64,000 nucleotides of DNA from Sporolactobacillus laevolacticus DSM 442 (GTDB lineage Bacteria; Bacillota; Bacilli; Bacillales; Sporolactobacillaceae): the NCBI RefSeq assembly GCF_000497245.1, contig NZ_AWTC01000002.1:186001-250000 (forward strand). Direction: 5' to 3'. Below, piece after piece: positions 19,470-31,048 of this stretch; position 1 is the stretch's first letter, and each line of letters begins with the position of its first letter. A model generated the notes under the pieces. The model was not told the DNA's origin and made no database searches. It was given only the letters and a program-made list of their open reading frames with translations. A program made the position numbers and the translations under genes.

Positions 19470-19694
19470 AGCGAATGCCACATCCCTTCGTTTTTAGTTC
19501 AAAAAAGGGTTAATCGAACAGGAGTGTTTCTTAACTATCCGGTTTGTAAGTTATTGTTTCTTTAGTTTATGCTGAAGAATCGCGCTTATTGCCATAAAAA
19601 TTTGCTGTTTTTGAAAAGCTTCGAACCCAAATTTTACAGCAGAGCTGTGGTAGACTATGGTAAGCAAGTATCGCCTGCATAAGGAGTGTACAGA

Positions 19695-20342
19695 ATGTCA
19701 CTAAAAGGATTTACGAAACAGGATTTTGAACTTATGGAACTTCCAGGACTCGATACGAGAATGGCCGCGATCAAGCAAAGGATCCAGCCGAAATTCAAAG
19801 ATTTAGCCGAGTATCTGACTCCATTTCTAAGCGAACAGGTTGGAATGCCTTTTTATACGCATATTGCTCGTCACGCGCGCAGGACGGTGAATCCTCCTGA
19901 CAGTACCTGGTTCGCAATAGCACAGGATAAAAGAGGCTACAAAAAATATCCTCATTTTCAATTTGGCATATGGCCAACTCATCTCTTTTTCTGGCTTGCT
20001 ATCATTGAAGAATATTCGGATAAAAAGCAGTTTGGTGAAGCTCTGCTGACGCGCGTTCCGGAAATTTTGCAAAATACACCTGACCATTTTTCATGGTCTC
20101 CAGATCATATGAAAGATGAATACGTCGCTCATCACACGCTTGATGAAAAGCAACTTCAAAACATGTTTTCTCGTTTGAAAAATGTCCGAAAAGCCGAACT
20201 TATGTGTGGTGTCGTTATTTCAAAGGATGACCCGATTGCCGGACAGGGAGACAAATTGGCAATTTTTCTTAAAGAACAATCCACAAAACTGCTTCCTCTT
20301 TACAAACTTGCCAACCAAAGTACAGGAGTTTCCATATCCTGA
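19695..20342 (+). CDS. yktB: YktB family protein (UPF0637, DUF1054)
   Basis: 215 residues with the YktB pattern: LKGFTKQDFELMELPGLD at the N-terminus, HIARHARRTVNPP, and HFQFGIWPTHLFFWLAIIEE (about residues 90-109). Function unknown, though structures exist for the family. AAGGAGTG supports ATG 19695 over the in-frame GTG that overlaps that site. The 410 bp downstream hold the large modular repeat; yktA and speA, its B. subtilis neighbours, are absent. Confidence 0.88.
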   Translation: MSLKGFTKQDFELMELPGLDTRMAAIKQRIQPKFKDLAEYLTPFLSEQVGMPFYTHIARHARRTVNPPDSTWFAIAQDKRGYKKYPHFQFGIWPTHLFFWLAIIEEYSDKKQFGEALLTRVPEILQNTPDHFSWSPDHMKDEYVAHHTLDEKQLQNMFSRLKNVRKAELMCGVVISKDDPIAGQGDKLAIFLKEQSTKLLPLYKLANQSTGVSIS

Positions 20343-20380
20343 AAGATGGTAGATACTAAACGATTCACGCAAAAGAAGGT

Positions 20381-20693
20381 GTAAGAAGGATCTTCTGCTA
20401 GAAACGTGCACGTCCTGTGCACAACGCAGAAGTCACCGCATCCTGCGGAAGTTCTGTGTCAACTTGCTTTTCCGCTCCTCACGTATTAACAGGGGAACTT
20501 CAACTAATAACGCGTACGTCCTGTACGCAACGTTGAAGTCACTACATCCTGTAGAAGTACGCTCCGGGGCTCAAAGCTGCGTTTCCTTGACCTTCTTGCG
20601 ACGCCCAGGATGGGCTAGTGCAGGCGTTGCAACAGGATGTTGCGTTCTTAGCCTGTAAACCTATCCTTTGTCCTCCTTTCGAACAGACTCTAA
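20381..20693 (+). mobile_element. Modular hairpin repeat, copy A (three cassettes, left end diverged)
   Basis: Shares backbone with copies at 50518 and 58959: GTGTCAACTTG, CTCACGTATTA, TACGCTCC, AAGCTGCGTTTCCTTGACCTTC and the right end TTTGTCCTCCTTTCGAACAG. Cassette 1: CTTCTGC/GCAGAAG (20392-20432) enclosing GTGCAC-GTCCT-GTGCAC, then CCGCA-TCC-TGCGG (20436-20448). Cassette 2: CTTCAAC/GTTGAAG (20498-20538) enclosing GCGTAC-GTCCT-GTACGC, then CTACA-TCC-TGTAG. Cassette 3 (inverted): GCCC-AGGAT-GGGC (20603-20615) and CAGGC/GCCTG enclosing GCAACA-GGA-TGTTGC. It ends at the pdhD terminator. Confidence 0.85.
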
Positions 20694-20727
20694 AAGACCT
20701 GAGCAAGAAAATTTGCTCAGGTCTTTT
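20692..20727. terminator. pdhD terminator (bidirectional)
   Basis: 15-bp arms AAAAGACCTGAGCAA and TTGCTCAGGTCTTTT around GAAAAT, with T tracts on both strands, 28 bp after the pdhD stop. Confidence 0.88.
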
Positions 20728-20754
20728 TTCATTTAATTATTTATTTACATCTTA

Positions 20755-22164
20755 TTACTTGGCGATATGGATTGGCTTTCCCAGTACCACTTCCGCAGCT
20801 TCCATCGCAATCTCACCAAGCGTAGGGTGAGCGTGAATGGTCAAGGCAAGGTCTTCAACCGTCATTCCGGATTCAATCGCTAACCCGAATTCAGCAATCA
20901 TATCACTCGCGCTTGCCCCGACAATTTGCGCACCGAGCACCAACCCATCTGACGCGCGAGAAACAATCTTTAAAAATCCGTCAGGCTCACCAAGTGAAAG
21001 TGCGCGGCCGTTCGCTGCAAATGGGAACTGACCGGTTTTCACTTCATAGCCTTCTTTAACTGCTTCTTCTTCAGATAAACCGACAGATGCGATTTCAGGA
21101 TCAGAGAAAACAACCGCCGGCATCGCACGATAATCAATCTCCGATGCCTCACCGCTGATGGCTTCAGCAGCTACTTTTCCTTCATATGATGCTTTATGCG
21201 CAAGTGCAAGACCTGAGACGATATCGCCAATCGCATATATTTTATCCGATGTCGTTTTTCCTTGCTTGTCAACTTTTATCAGGCCACGTTCAGTGACTTC
21301 GACGCCTGCTAAATCTAGGCCAAGATCCTTTGTATTCGGGCGACGTCCTACCGTTACCATAACATAATCAGCGTCAAAAACTTGCGCTTTGCCTTTGACC
21401 TCTGCAGTAACCGCGACACCGCTGTCTGTCTCTTCTACACCCTTCGCAAGTGCGTTCGTATAGATTGTCACGCCCTTTGCTTTGAGTTTCTTCTTAACAG
21501 GAGCAATCAAACGCTTCTCAAAAGCAGGCAGAATGGAGGGCGTGCCTTCGAGAATCACAACTTCGGTGCCAAATCCCGCAAATGCTGAACTGAGTTCAAT
21601 GCCAATATAGCCGCCTCCAATAACGACCAGTTTCTTAGGAACTTCTTTCAGAGCGAGTGCACCCGTAGACGAGAGGACACGGTCACTCCATTTGAATCCT
21701 GGAATCTCAATTGGACTCGAACCGGTTGCGATGATGCAATGATTGAATTTGTAACGTGACGACTCATACCCATGATTGACACGTACAACATCAGTGTCTA
21801 CAAACAATGCTTCACCCTCGACAAGTTCGATGCCGTGTGCTTTGAAGAGTCCCTTAACACCGCCTGTCAGGCGGTCAACCACCTGGCTTTTCCACTCCTG
21901 AACTTTTAGAAAATCAACGGTTACATGTTCAGCTTTAATTCCATAAGCTTCGGAATGATCCATTTGTTCGTAACGGTGACTTGCTGAAATTAGAGCTTTC
22001 GACGGAATGCATCCGACATTCAGACAAACTCCTCCGACATGCTCTTTTTCAATGACGATAACACTTTGTCCGAGCTGTGCGGCGCGTATCGCTGCGACAT
22101 ATCCACCGGGCCCCGCTCCAATGACAACCGTATCCACTTCTGTGGTAAATTCCCCTACTACCAT
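20755..22164 (-). CDS. pdhD: Dihydrolipoyl dehydrogenase (E3 of pyruvate dehydrogenase)
   Basis: 469 residues. FAD-linked disulfide oxidoreductase that reoxidises dihydrolipoyl-E2 with NAD+. FAD loop [15 protein letters not shown] (about residues 14-28), redox cysteines in [18 protein letters not shown]-binding [16 protein letters not shown] and the C-terminal catalytic HAHPTLGE are all present. Last gene of pdhABCD; its start lies directly behind the pdhC stop. Confidence 0.97.
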   Translation of the reverse strand: MVVGEFTTEVDTVVIGAGPGGYVAAIRAAQLGQSVIVIEKEHVGGVCLNVGCIPSKALISASHRYEQMDHSEAYGIKAEHVTVDFLKVQEWKSQVVDRLTGGVKGLFKAHGIELVEGEALFVDTDVVRVNHGYESSRYKFNHCIIATGSSPIEIPGFKWSDRVLSSTGALALKEVPKKLVVIGGGYIGIELSSAFAGFGTEVVILEGTPSILPAFEKRLIAPVKKKLKAKGVTIYTNALAKGVEETDSGVAVTAEVKGKAQVFDADYVMVTVGRRPNTKDLGLDLAGVEVTERGLIKVDKQGKTTSDKIYAIGDIVSGLALAHKASYEGKVAAEAISGEASEIDYRAMPAVVFSDPEIASVGLSEEEAVKEGYEVKTGQFPFAANGRALSLGEPDGFLKIVSRASDGLVLGAQIVGASASDMIAEFGLAIESGMTVEDLALTIHAHPTLGEIAMEAAEVVLGKPIHIAK

Positions 22165-22166
22165 CT

Positions 22167-23447
22167 CTACCCCTCCAAAATAAGGCGTTGCGGATCAAAT
22201 AACAACCTTTTTATTTTGTTCATTGCCCTTTGAGCTGTCGCGCCGTCAATCAGACGGTGATCAAAACTCATAGACAGAGCAAGCATAGGTGCGGCAACAA
22301 TCTGGCCATCACGAACGATGGCTTTTTCAGATATTCTTCCGACTCCGAGAATGGCGGATTCAGGTTGGTTAATTACTGGCGTAAACCATTGCCCGCCTTC
22401 CGAACCGATATTGGAAATTGTACACGTTCCGCCTCTCATATCCTCTGAGGTCAACTTTCCGGCACGCGCTTTTTCTGCAAACTGCTGGATGTCTTGAGCA
22501 ATCTCATACATCGATTTGCCTTCTGCATGCTTGATGACTGGAACAACCAGTCCGGCATCCGTATTCGTGGCAATGCCGATGTTATAATACTTTTTATAAA
22601 TAATTTCCTGATGCTCTTCATCAAGTGAGGCATTAATTATTGGATATTCCTTCAACGCGGCAACTAACGCCTTTACAATATATGGGAGATAGGTTAGTTT
22701 TACACCAATCTCCTGTGCTTCCTCTTTAAATAACTTTCGATGTGCAACCAATCTTGATACATCGACATCGTCCATCAATGTCACATGAGGAGCCGTCTGC
22801 TTTGAATGTGCAGTTGCCTTTGCAATCGCTCTCCGGATGCCGATAAATTTCTCTCTTGTTTCCAAGCCTTGAATTTCAGAAATTCCGTCACGATCTTCAT
22901 GAGACTCTTCTAATTCTGACGATTTTTCCGTCACTTGCTGCGCTTCTGTTTCAGCAGGCGCTGCAAGCATTCTGTCGATATCTTCCTTAAGCACTCGACC
23001 ATTACGTCCGGTACCTTTAACCAATTGAATATTGACAGCTTTATCTCTCGCATATTTCCGTACGGATGGCATAGCAATTACTAAATCACCGGTTTTCGCT
23101 CCGGATTGTTCTTTCACTTCAGCAGTTGATCCTTCCTTTTCATCTAGTTGATCAGCCGCCGCGAATTGAATATCTTCTTCTTGAGCAGTGTCCGCTTCAT
23201 TATCCGCGCCATCCGCCTGCAATGTGATAACTACAGTGCCGACCTCAACAATCTGGCCTTCATCGGCATTAAGTTCCAGTACCTTACCATTGACAGGCGA
23301 AGGAATCTCGACAACCGCTTTATCATTTTGAACCTCCGCTAAGGTATCATCTTCACGGATGGTGTCTCCTGGTTTCACAAACCATTTAAGTATTTCGCCT
23401 TCATGAATACCTTCACCGATATCCGGCAATTTAAACAAATAGGCCAA
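22167..23447 (-). CDS. pdhC: Dihydrolipoamide acetyltransferase (E2 of pyruvate dehydrogenase)
   Basis: 426 residues: one lipoyl domain (residues 1-80, lipoyl-Lys in [11 protein letters not shown]), an acidic linker, the peripheral subunit-binding domain (about 125-165, [20 protein letters not shown]), and the catalytic acetyltransferase domain with [14 protein letters not shown] (catalytic His) near the C-terminus. Transfers acetyl from lipoamide to CoA and forms the complex core. A 105-bp gap separates it from pdhB. Confidence 0.97.
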   Translation of the reverse strand: MAYLFKLPDIGEGIHEGEILKWFVKPGDTIREDDTLAEVQNDKAVVEIPSPVNGKVLELNADEGQIVEVGTVVITLQADGADNEADTAQEEDIQFAAADQLDEKEGSTAEVKEQSGAKTGDLVIAMPSVRKYARDKAVNIQLVKGTGRNGRVLKEDIDRMLAAPAETEAQQVTEKSSELEESHEDRDGISEIQGLETREKFIGIRRAIAKATAHSKQTAPHVTLMDDVDVSRLVAHRKLFKEEAQEIGVKLTYLPYIVKALVAALKEYPIINASLDEEHQEIIYKKYYNIGIATNTDAGLVVPVIKHAEGKSMYEIAQDIQQFAEKARAGKLTSEDMRGGTCTISNIGSEGGQWFTPVINQPESAILGVGRISEKAIVRDGQIVAAPMLALSMSFDHRLIDGATAQRAMNKIKRLLFDPQRLILEG

Positions 23448-23552
23448 CGGCGTTCACTCTCCTTCACTTCCTTGGACATAACTTATTACGGTTACATTAA
23501 ACTATATCCGCGATTTTTTTTCGCAGACCAAGGAACCAATCATTATTCATGA

Positions 23553-25636
<2,084 letters not shown>

Positions 25637-25682
25637 TCAGTATGCATGTTTTCTTTCATTTTTAACAAAGAGACAAATGTCA

Positions 25683-25697
25683 CTAAAGCGCTTTCAG
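25683..25697. promoter_or_regulatory. Possible CcpA cre site in the pdhA leader
   Basis: CTAAAGCGCTTTCAG contains the palindrome AAAGCGCTTT and matches the cre consensus WTGNNARCGNWWWCAW except at the first TG. It lies between promoter and gene, a roadblock position. Confidence 0.4.
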
Positions 25698-25819
25698 TAA
25701 AAAGGTTTTTCCAAAAAATCAAGGATCCTGTCGGCTTCCTTCCATTTTCCATTCCAAACAACCGCGGAAGCCTAACCGATTAGAGCAGTTAAGTGAATAT
25801 AGCGCTTCACTAAACTCAG

Positions 25820-25847
25820 TTTATAATACCTCGTTCAATGAAGTCAA
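25820..25847 (-). promoter_or_regulatory. sigma-A promoter of pdhABCD
   Basis: Minus strand TTGACT (25847-25842), 16-bp spacer, TATAAA (25825-25820). The 190-nt leader also contains a GGCTTCC/GGAAGCC hairpin near 25734-25770; I see no known riboswitch in it. Confidence 0.65.
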
Positions 25848-25998
25848 ACTAAAGGCTTACACCTTGTCGATGGAAAGCAAGAACGTTTTAAACGGTTCAG
25901 TAAACATTCGATGATTTTAATGATACACTATAAGCAGAGATAATAATAAGTGACCAGACGTTCTGTTCACTTGAAAGGTTGAAGGAGTGGCTCTATTC

Positions 25999-26556
25999 AT
26001 GATTACGATGGAAGATATTATTAGGGAAGGTAATCCCATTCTTAGACAAGTTGCTAAAGATGTGCCGCTTCCGGCTTCCGATGAGGAAAAGGATACACTG
26101 AGAAAAATGCTGGAATTCCTTAAAAACAGCCAAAACGAAGAAATCGCGAAAAAGTATGGCTTGCGCGCAGGTATAGGCATCGCTGCGCCTCAAATCGCTA
26201 TGAGTAAACGAATGATCGCGTTGTATTTAGATGATGAGAATGGCAAGCATTATGAGTACATGCTGTTCAATCCAAAAATCATCAGCCATTCGGTTGAAAA
26301 TACGTATCTAGAAGGCGGCGAAGGATGCCTGTCAGTTGACAGAGATGTTCCCGGATTTGTACCTCGCCATGCCCGGGTTAAGGTAAAAGCATTTGATATC
26401 GACGGACACCCTGTAACATTGAGGTTGAAAGGCTATCCTGCCGTAGCGATTCAACATGAAATCGATCATTTGGACGGTATTCTATTTTATGACCATATAA
26501 ATAAAGATGATCCATTTAAAATACCTGATCACGTGGCTGAAGAAGATGTCTACTGA
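25999..26556 (+). CDS. def: Peptide deformylase
   Basis: 185 residues. Metal-dependent removal of N-formyl from nascent proteins. All three motifs are intact: GIGIAAPQ (about 59-66), EGCLSVD (Cys ligand) and QHEIDHLDG (two His ligands and catalytic Glu). Closest to the B. subtilis YkrB/DefB type, which also begins MITMENI. AAGGAG precedes ATG 25999. Transcribed away from the pdh operon; the ykyA gene found between def and pdhA in B. subtilis is missing. Confidence 0.95.
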   Translation: MITMEDIIREGNPILRQVAKDVPLPASDEEKDTLRKMLEFLKNSQNEEIAKKYGLRAGIGIAAPQIAMSKRMIALYLDDENGKHYEYMLFNPKIISHSVENTYLEGGEGCLSVDRDVPGFVPRHARVKVKAFDIDGHPVTLRLKGYPAVAIQHEIDHLDGILFYDHINKDDPFKIPDHVAEEDVY

Positions 26557-26600
26557 TCAATAGAAAAGAGCCGCGGATCTGCGGCTCTTTTCTATTGATC
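26555..26600. terminator. Terminator after def (bidirectional)
   Basis: Perfect 20-bp arms (26555-26574 and 26581-26600) around GGATCT, containing AAAAGAGCCGC/GCGGCTCTTTT. The first arm starts at the def stop codon. Confidence 0.9.
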
Positions 26601-26611
26601 TAATTTTATTA

Positions 26612-26701
26612 CAGGCTGTTCGAAAAGGAGGACAAAAAGGAACAAGATTAACAGATGATCCTTCTTACTTTTTCCCAGACTTTGCAAACACCCTCTATTA
26701 C
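26612..26701 (+). mobile_element. Modular hairpin repeat, copy D (deletion derivative)
   Basis: About 90 bp keeping both ends of the family: CTGTTCGAAAAGGAGGACAAAAAGG on the left and GATCCTTCTTAC, TTTTTCCCAGACTTT, CACCCTCTATTA on the right, with the whole cassette-bearing centre missing. Its terminal TTA is the stop codon (TAA, minus strand) of the adjacent HAD gene. Confidence 0.75.
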
Positions 26702-27486
26702 AGTAAGCCTATTTGTTTGAGCCCATGATAAATACCATCTTGATGAACAGAAGTTGTTACTAAGTCGGCGGATTTTTTCGCAGCATCCACTGCGTTCCCC
26801 ATCGCAATTCCGGTACCAACATAGGAAAGCATTTCGACATCGTTATTCCCGTCTCCGAATGCACATGCATCTTCCGGCTTCAAATTCAGCTTATTCAACA
26901 ATTGTTTGATTCCTGCAGCCTTCGATCCATTGCCCGGGATTACATCGACACCGAATTCATGCCAACGCACATAACGAAAGACATCCAGGGGGTCCTGATT
27001 AAGAAAATCCGCGTCTTCATTTGCTGAATAGAAAAGTAAACCTTGATACACGTCGTAATTTTCATAAAAGTGAGGGTCACGATCCGGAAAAGACATCGGC
27101 AATTTTAAACTTGCAATACTTTCACGTGCTTTTTCAGAAGCATCACCATTCATTTTCATTTGTGCTTCATTAACTAAGGCTAGTGACCAGCCTAAATCTT
27201 CCGTACGCGAGATGAGCGCTTTCAAAACTGATCTTGACAATGGATTCTTATATACAGGAATGTCTTCATGGACAACGTAAGATCCATTGAAGCTGACAAA
27301 CGAGTGAATATCCAAGCGACGTCTTAGTTCTTGAAACATGTACGGAGAGCGGCCCGTTGCGATCGCGGTGATCACGCCTTTGCTCTGAAGCGTATGTATC
27401 GCCTCTGCAGTTGAATCCGGTACTGATTTATTCTGGTCGTAAAGCGTATCATCAATATCAAAAAACACTATTTTTGGTGCAGACAA
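26698..27486 (-). CDS. ykrA: Cof-type HAD phosphatase, YkrA-like
   Basis: 262 residues, HAD superfamily class IIB. Motif I FFDIDDTLYD (about residues 8-17, nucleophile and acid Asp), motif II IATGRS, the Lys of GNGSKAAG (motif III) and motif IV FGDGNNDVEML. Likely a sugar-phosphate or flavin-related phosphatase; substrate unknown. TTG start with AGGAGG nine bases upstream. Neighbour of def, matching the ykrA-ykrB order. Its stop codon falls inside repeat copy D. Confidence 0.87.
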   Translation of the reverse strand: MSAPKIVFFDIDDTLYDQNKSVPDSTAEAIHTLQSKGVITAIATGRSPYMFQELRRRLDIHSFVSFNGSYVVHEDIPVYKNPLSRSVLKALISRTEDLGWSLALVNEAQMKMNGDASEKARESIASLKLPMSFPDRDPHFYENYDVYQGLLFYSANEDADFLNQDPLDVFRYVRWHEFGVDVIPGNGSKAAGIKQLLNKLNLKPEDACAFGDGNNDVEMLSYVGTGIAMGNAVDAAKKSADLVTTSVHQDGIYHGLKQIGLL

Positions 27487-27754
27487 CTCATAATTCCTCC
27501 TTAAAAGTCATGTTGCAACCCCTATCTTGCAATAACATAATTCATTATACCAGTTTAATGCTTAAAGTTTGTTGTGCAAGTATGAATTTTTTCGGTTGGT
27601 TAAAGCTAACATTGACCATTGATTGTTGCGAAATGATATGGATTATTGATCAATTCTTCTGAATTAAGCATGAAACGGAGCTAGACAGTGAAAAAGCTCG
27701 GCATTTCATATATAATGAACTTTAGAATCAATTTTTTTGGAGGGAGCATGTATT

Positions 27755-27964
27755 ATGATTTATAAAGTATTGTATCAGGCATCAAAAGATGAGGTTCCGG
27801 TTCGCGAACAGACGGAAACGCTTTATCTTGAAGCCAGCGATGTGCGCGATGTGCGCAAAAAACTTGCAGACAAGCCATATAATGTTGAATTTATTCAGCC
27901 TTTGACCGGAAAATTTCTCGATTATGAAAAAAAGTCTGCCGAATTTAAATTGGAGAAGATATAA
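27755..27964 (+). CDS. rpoY: RNA polymerase epsilon subunit
   Basis: 69 residues, starting [20 protein letters not shown]; the Firmicute-specific small RNAP subunit (YkzG). AGGGAG precedes ATG 27755; a -10-like TATAAT is at 27711-27716. It sits immediately ahead of rnjA, the conserved arrangement, with only four bases between stop and the rnjA ATG. Confidence 0.94.
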   Translation: MIYKVLYQASKDEVPVREQTETLYLEASDVRDVRKKLADKPYNVEFIQPLTGKFLDYEKKSAEFKLEKI

Positions 27965-27968
27965 ACAT

Positions 27969-29675
27969 ATGAAATTTGTTAAAAACCATCAAACTGCCGT
28001 ATTCGCCCTTGGCGGACTGGGCGAAATCGGCAAAAACACCTATGCTGTTCAGTTTCAGGATGAAATTATCGTTATCGATGCCGGTATTAAATTTCCTGAA
28101 GACGAGCTGCTGGGCATCGATTACGTTATCCCTGACTACAGCTATTTGGTGAAAAATGCTGATAAAATTAAAGGCTTGTTCATCACACACGGACATGAAG
28201 ATCATATCGGCGGCGTCCCTTATTTGCTTCGCGCAGTCAATATTCCGATTTATGCAGGCAAACTGGCTGCAGGATTGATTCGCAACAAACTCGATGAACA
28301 CAATCTTCTGAGGCAGACGGTTATTCATGAAATCACAGAAGACGATGTAATCAAGTTTCAGAAAACATCCGTCAGCTTCTTCAGAACAACCCACAGCATT
28401 CCTGATTCTTATGGTGTGGTCGTCAAAACACCACAGGGGAATATTGTTGAAACAGGGGACTTTAAATTTGACTTTACGCCGGTTGGCGGTCAGATAGCCA
28501 ATTTGACAAAGATGGCGGAAATTGGTAAAGAAGGCGTTCTCTGCCTCATGTCGGACAGCACAAACGCTGAGGTTCCCGGTTTCACAATGACCGAACGCGA
28601 AGTCGGCGATAATATCAAAGACATCTTCCGAAAAGTAAACGGCCGAATAATATTCGCCACATTCGCCTCAAATATTCATCGTCTTCAGCAAGTAGTGGAT
28701 GCTTCTGTTGAAACAAACCGCAAAATCGCCGTGTTTGGGCGGAGCATGGAAGCGGCTATTACCATCGGCGAGGAACTGGGCTATGTCAAAGCGCCTAAAG
28801 ACACGTTTATAGATCACCAACAGCTGAACCATCTTCCAGATCAGCAAGTAACGATTCTGTGTACCGGCAGCCAAGGCGAACCAATGGCGGCGTTGTCTCG
28901 AATCGCAAATGGCACTCACCGTCAGATTCAGATCCAGCCAGGCGACACAGTTATTTTCTCTTCTTCCCCGATACCAGGAAATAAGGTCAGCATAAATCGG
29001 ACAATTAACCAACTCTATAGAGCTGGTGCCGACGTCATCCATGGCAAACTAAGCAATATCCATACCTCAGGACACGGCGGACAAGAAGAAGAAAAACTGA
29101 TGCTTCGTTTACTCAAGCCGAAATTTTTTATGCCGATTCACGGTGAATACCGTATGCTGAAACAGCATGTCGAAACGGCACACGCTTGCGGCATCCCTTA
29201 TGACCATTCGTTTATCATGAACATCGGCGATGTGCTGGCACTTGATCAAAATTCAGCCACCGTTACCGGAAAAATTCCATCCGGCTCAGTATATATTGAT
29301 GGCAGCGGAATCGGTGATATTGGCAACATTGTGCTTCGTGACCGCAAGATTCTTTCCGAGGAAGGATTGGTCATTGTCGTTGTGAGCGCTGACATTGAAG
29401 CACACAAGATTTTGGCTGGTCCGGATATTATCTCACGTGGATTCGTCTACATGCGTGAATCCGGTGATCTTATTAACGAAGCTCAAAGCCTTCTCGCTTC
29501 CCGTCTTCAAGAAGTGATCCAGCGTGATAAATTGCAATGGTCCGAAATCAAAAGCGAAGTCACAGATATTTTGGCGCCATTCCTTTATGAGCGTACAAGG
29601 CGCAAACCAATGATTCTACCGATTATCATGGAAGTTGATGAAAAAGCAAGCAAGCAGGTAGAAAGCAACAAATAA
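27969..29675 (+). CDS. rnjA: Ribonuclease J1
   Basis: 568 residues. Metallo-beta-lactamase/beta-CASP RNase with 5'-3' exonuclease and endonuclease activity, central to mRNA turnover and 16S rRNA maturation. The metal-binding HGHEDHIGG (about residues 74-82), [10 protein letters not shown], beta-[17 protein letters not shown], and [10 protein letters not shown] with MPIHGEYRM are intact. The C-terminus is about 13 residues longer than B. subtilis RNase J1, ending in a lysine/glutamate-rich tail. Start [12 protein letters not shown] matches the B. subtilis N-terminus. Confidence 0.97.
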   Translation: MKFVKNHQTAVFALGGLGEIGKNTYAVQFQDEIIVIDAGIKFPEDELLGIDYVIPDYSYLVKNADKIKGLFITHGHEDHIGGVPYLLRAVNIPIYAGKLAAGLIRNKLDEHNLLRQTVIHEITEDDVIKFQKTSVSFFRTTHSIPDSYGVVVKTPQGNIVETGDFKFDFTPVGGQIANLTKMAEIGKEGVLCLMSDSTNAEVPGFTMTEREVGDNIKDIFRKVNGRIIFATFASNIHRLQQVVDASVETNRKIAVFGRSMEAAITIGEELGYVKAPKDTFIDHQQLNHLPDQQVTILCTGSQGEPMAALSRIANGTHRQIQIQPGDTVIFSSSPIPGNKVSINRTINQLYRAGADVIHGKLSNIHTSGHGGQEEEKLMLRLLKPKFFMPIHGEYRMLKQHVETAHACGIPYDHSFIMNIGDVLALDQNSATVTGKIPSGSVYIDGSGIGDIGNIVLRDRKILSEEGLVIVVVSADIEAHKILAGPDIISRGFVYMRESGDLINEAQSLLASRLQEVIQRDKLQWSEIKSEVTDILAPFLYERTRRKPMILPIIMEVDEKASKQVESNK

Positions 29676-29699
29676 CTCTTACTCTCAATGAATAAATAA

Positions 29700-29741
29700 A
29701 GAGGCACAGCAAACAGTTTAATCTGTCCGCTGTGCCTTTTA
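29700..29741. terminator. Terminator between rnjA and the CydB-like gene
   Basis: GGCACAGC (29703-29710) pairs with GCTGTGCC (29729-29736), with an inner ACAG/CTGT pair, then TTTTAAATT. Confidence 0.8.
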
Positions 29742-29776
29742 AATTATTCAAATAAGATATTTTGAGCTCGATGTCA

Positions 29777-30799
29777 TCATTTATCATCCGTTTTTCGAAG
29801 TGTCTCGCTGCGCAGTACGGTACGCAATCGGATCGCTAAAAAAGCAGCTAGAGACGGCGGCGCGGCAACCAGAACAATAATTAAAAACCATCCTGATTGT
29901 GCCCAATCTGCCAAGTGCTGATCCATGACAATATCAGGATAAATTAAGTACGGAAAATGAGATAAGGTATATCCAATCAATGCAAAGAAATATTGCATCA
30001 TAACTAAAATAAAAAACGATTTGTATCTTTTTAGAAAAACAAGTGTAACAGCGCCAAGAAGGCAAACAAGTGATAACATGAAGAGCCATGAAGCGTCCAA
30101 GGTGCGCATAAAGTGTTCCGGATTCTGTTGTTCAAGTCCTAGAAAGACCATGCCGCTTGCCAATACCGTCGGCATGCTCCAAAAAAGCGCCACATTCCGA
30201 AAATGAGCGGTAAGCGCAGGATTCACGGAAACAGAGGCAAAATGAACAAGATACATGGCACTTATGTAAAAAATACTCACTACAGCGATAACCATTACAC
30301 ACCAAAAGTAGAAATTAGAAAACATGTGAAGGATAAAAAGATGAATATTCCCAGTTCCATCATCAGAAAACCCGCCTTCGCTGATGACTAGAACAATGCT
30401 GAGAACAGCCGGAATAAACACACCAATCACGCCGTTCCCTGCTAAGAAAATGCTTTTTGTCTTTTTCCCATTCGTAAGCAATTCAGCCAACGCATAAAAT
30501 GTACCCTTTGCTACCGTTAAAACAATAGCGAGAATCCCGCAAAACACAAGCGGCGTTTGAAAATTAAGGATAATTTCAGGTGATAGACTGAGCACTGCAG
30601 CAAAGAGCAGCACAAAACAAATATTCATCACTTCGGATAGCGGCGAAAGCCAACTCTGCAATGGTGCATAAAGGTGATCCCAGTGCCTGATCTGTTGCCC
30701 GTAAAAAAGATAAAATCCAGTACCGAAATCAATCGATGCTGCGATCATATAACTATATATAACGATCCAAAGAATGATCAAGGTCAATTGCTGCGCCAT
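29777..30799 (-). CDS. Orphan cytochrome bd oxidase subunit II-like membrane protein
   Basis: 340 residues, about eight to nine membrane segments, with the CydB family pattern: N-terminal IVIYSYMIAASIDFGTGFYLFY, LSPLSEVMNICFVLLFAAVL, CGILAIVLTVAKGTFYALAE, and the C-terminal LSHFPYLIYPDI near residue 283. Subunit II normally pairs with heme-binding CydA, but no cydA, cydC or cydD gene is in the window. It may pair with a distant subunit I or have another role. RBS is weak (GGAGAG). Confidence 0.75.
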   Translation of the reverse strand: MAQQLTLIILWIVIYSYMIAASIDFGTGFYLFYGQQIRHWDHLYAPLQSWLSPLSEVMNICFVLLFAAVLSLSPEIILNFQTPLVFCGILAIVLTVAKGTFYALAELLTNGKKTKSIFLAGNGVIGVFIPAVLSIVLVISEGGFSDDGTGNIHLFILHMFSNFYFWCVMVIAVVSIFYISAMYLVHFASVSVNPALTAHFRNVALFWSMPTVLASGMVFLGLEQQNPEHFMRTLDASWLFMLSLVCLLGAVTLVFLKRYKSFFILVMMQYFFALIGYTLSHFPYLIYPDIVMDQHLADWAQSGWFLIIVLVAAPPSLAAFLAIRLRTVLRSETLRKTDDK

Positions 30800-30987
30800 G
30801 ATCTGCTTCTCTCCAGTCCGCGAGGCAAAGTCTCTTTATAGAACCCGCCTCATTATTATACCAAAGTGCAGGCGAACTTCATTAACTTTACATCACATGT
30901 TTTTCGAAAGCCTGTATTGCATGTTAACGTTAATACAGCCCCTGATAAATGGACACGTATAATCGCTTCCAATCAACTTTAAAAATA

Positions 30988-31028
30988 GAAATAAAAAAAG
31001 AGGTGCAGCCGCGATAAGGTTGCATCTC
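30988..31028 (-). terminator. Terminator of the ABC exporter operon
   Basis: Minus strand GAGATGCAaCC/GGcTGCACCTC hairpin (31028-31000) followed by TTTTTTTATTTC. Confidence 0.85.
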
Positions 31029-31048
31029 TATAGTTTAATCCAAATCTA

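Noticed and set aside
20392-20655. CRISPR array
   Set aside because: The repeated hairpins differ in sequence, are not regularly spaced and have no spacers or cas genes; the similarity is in structure, not in a constant repeat.
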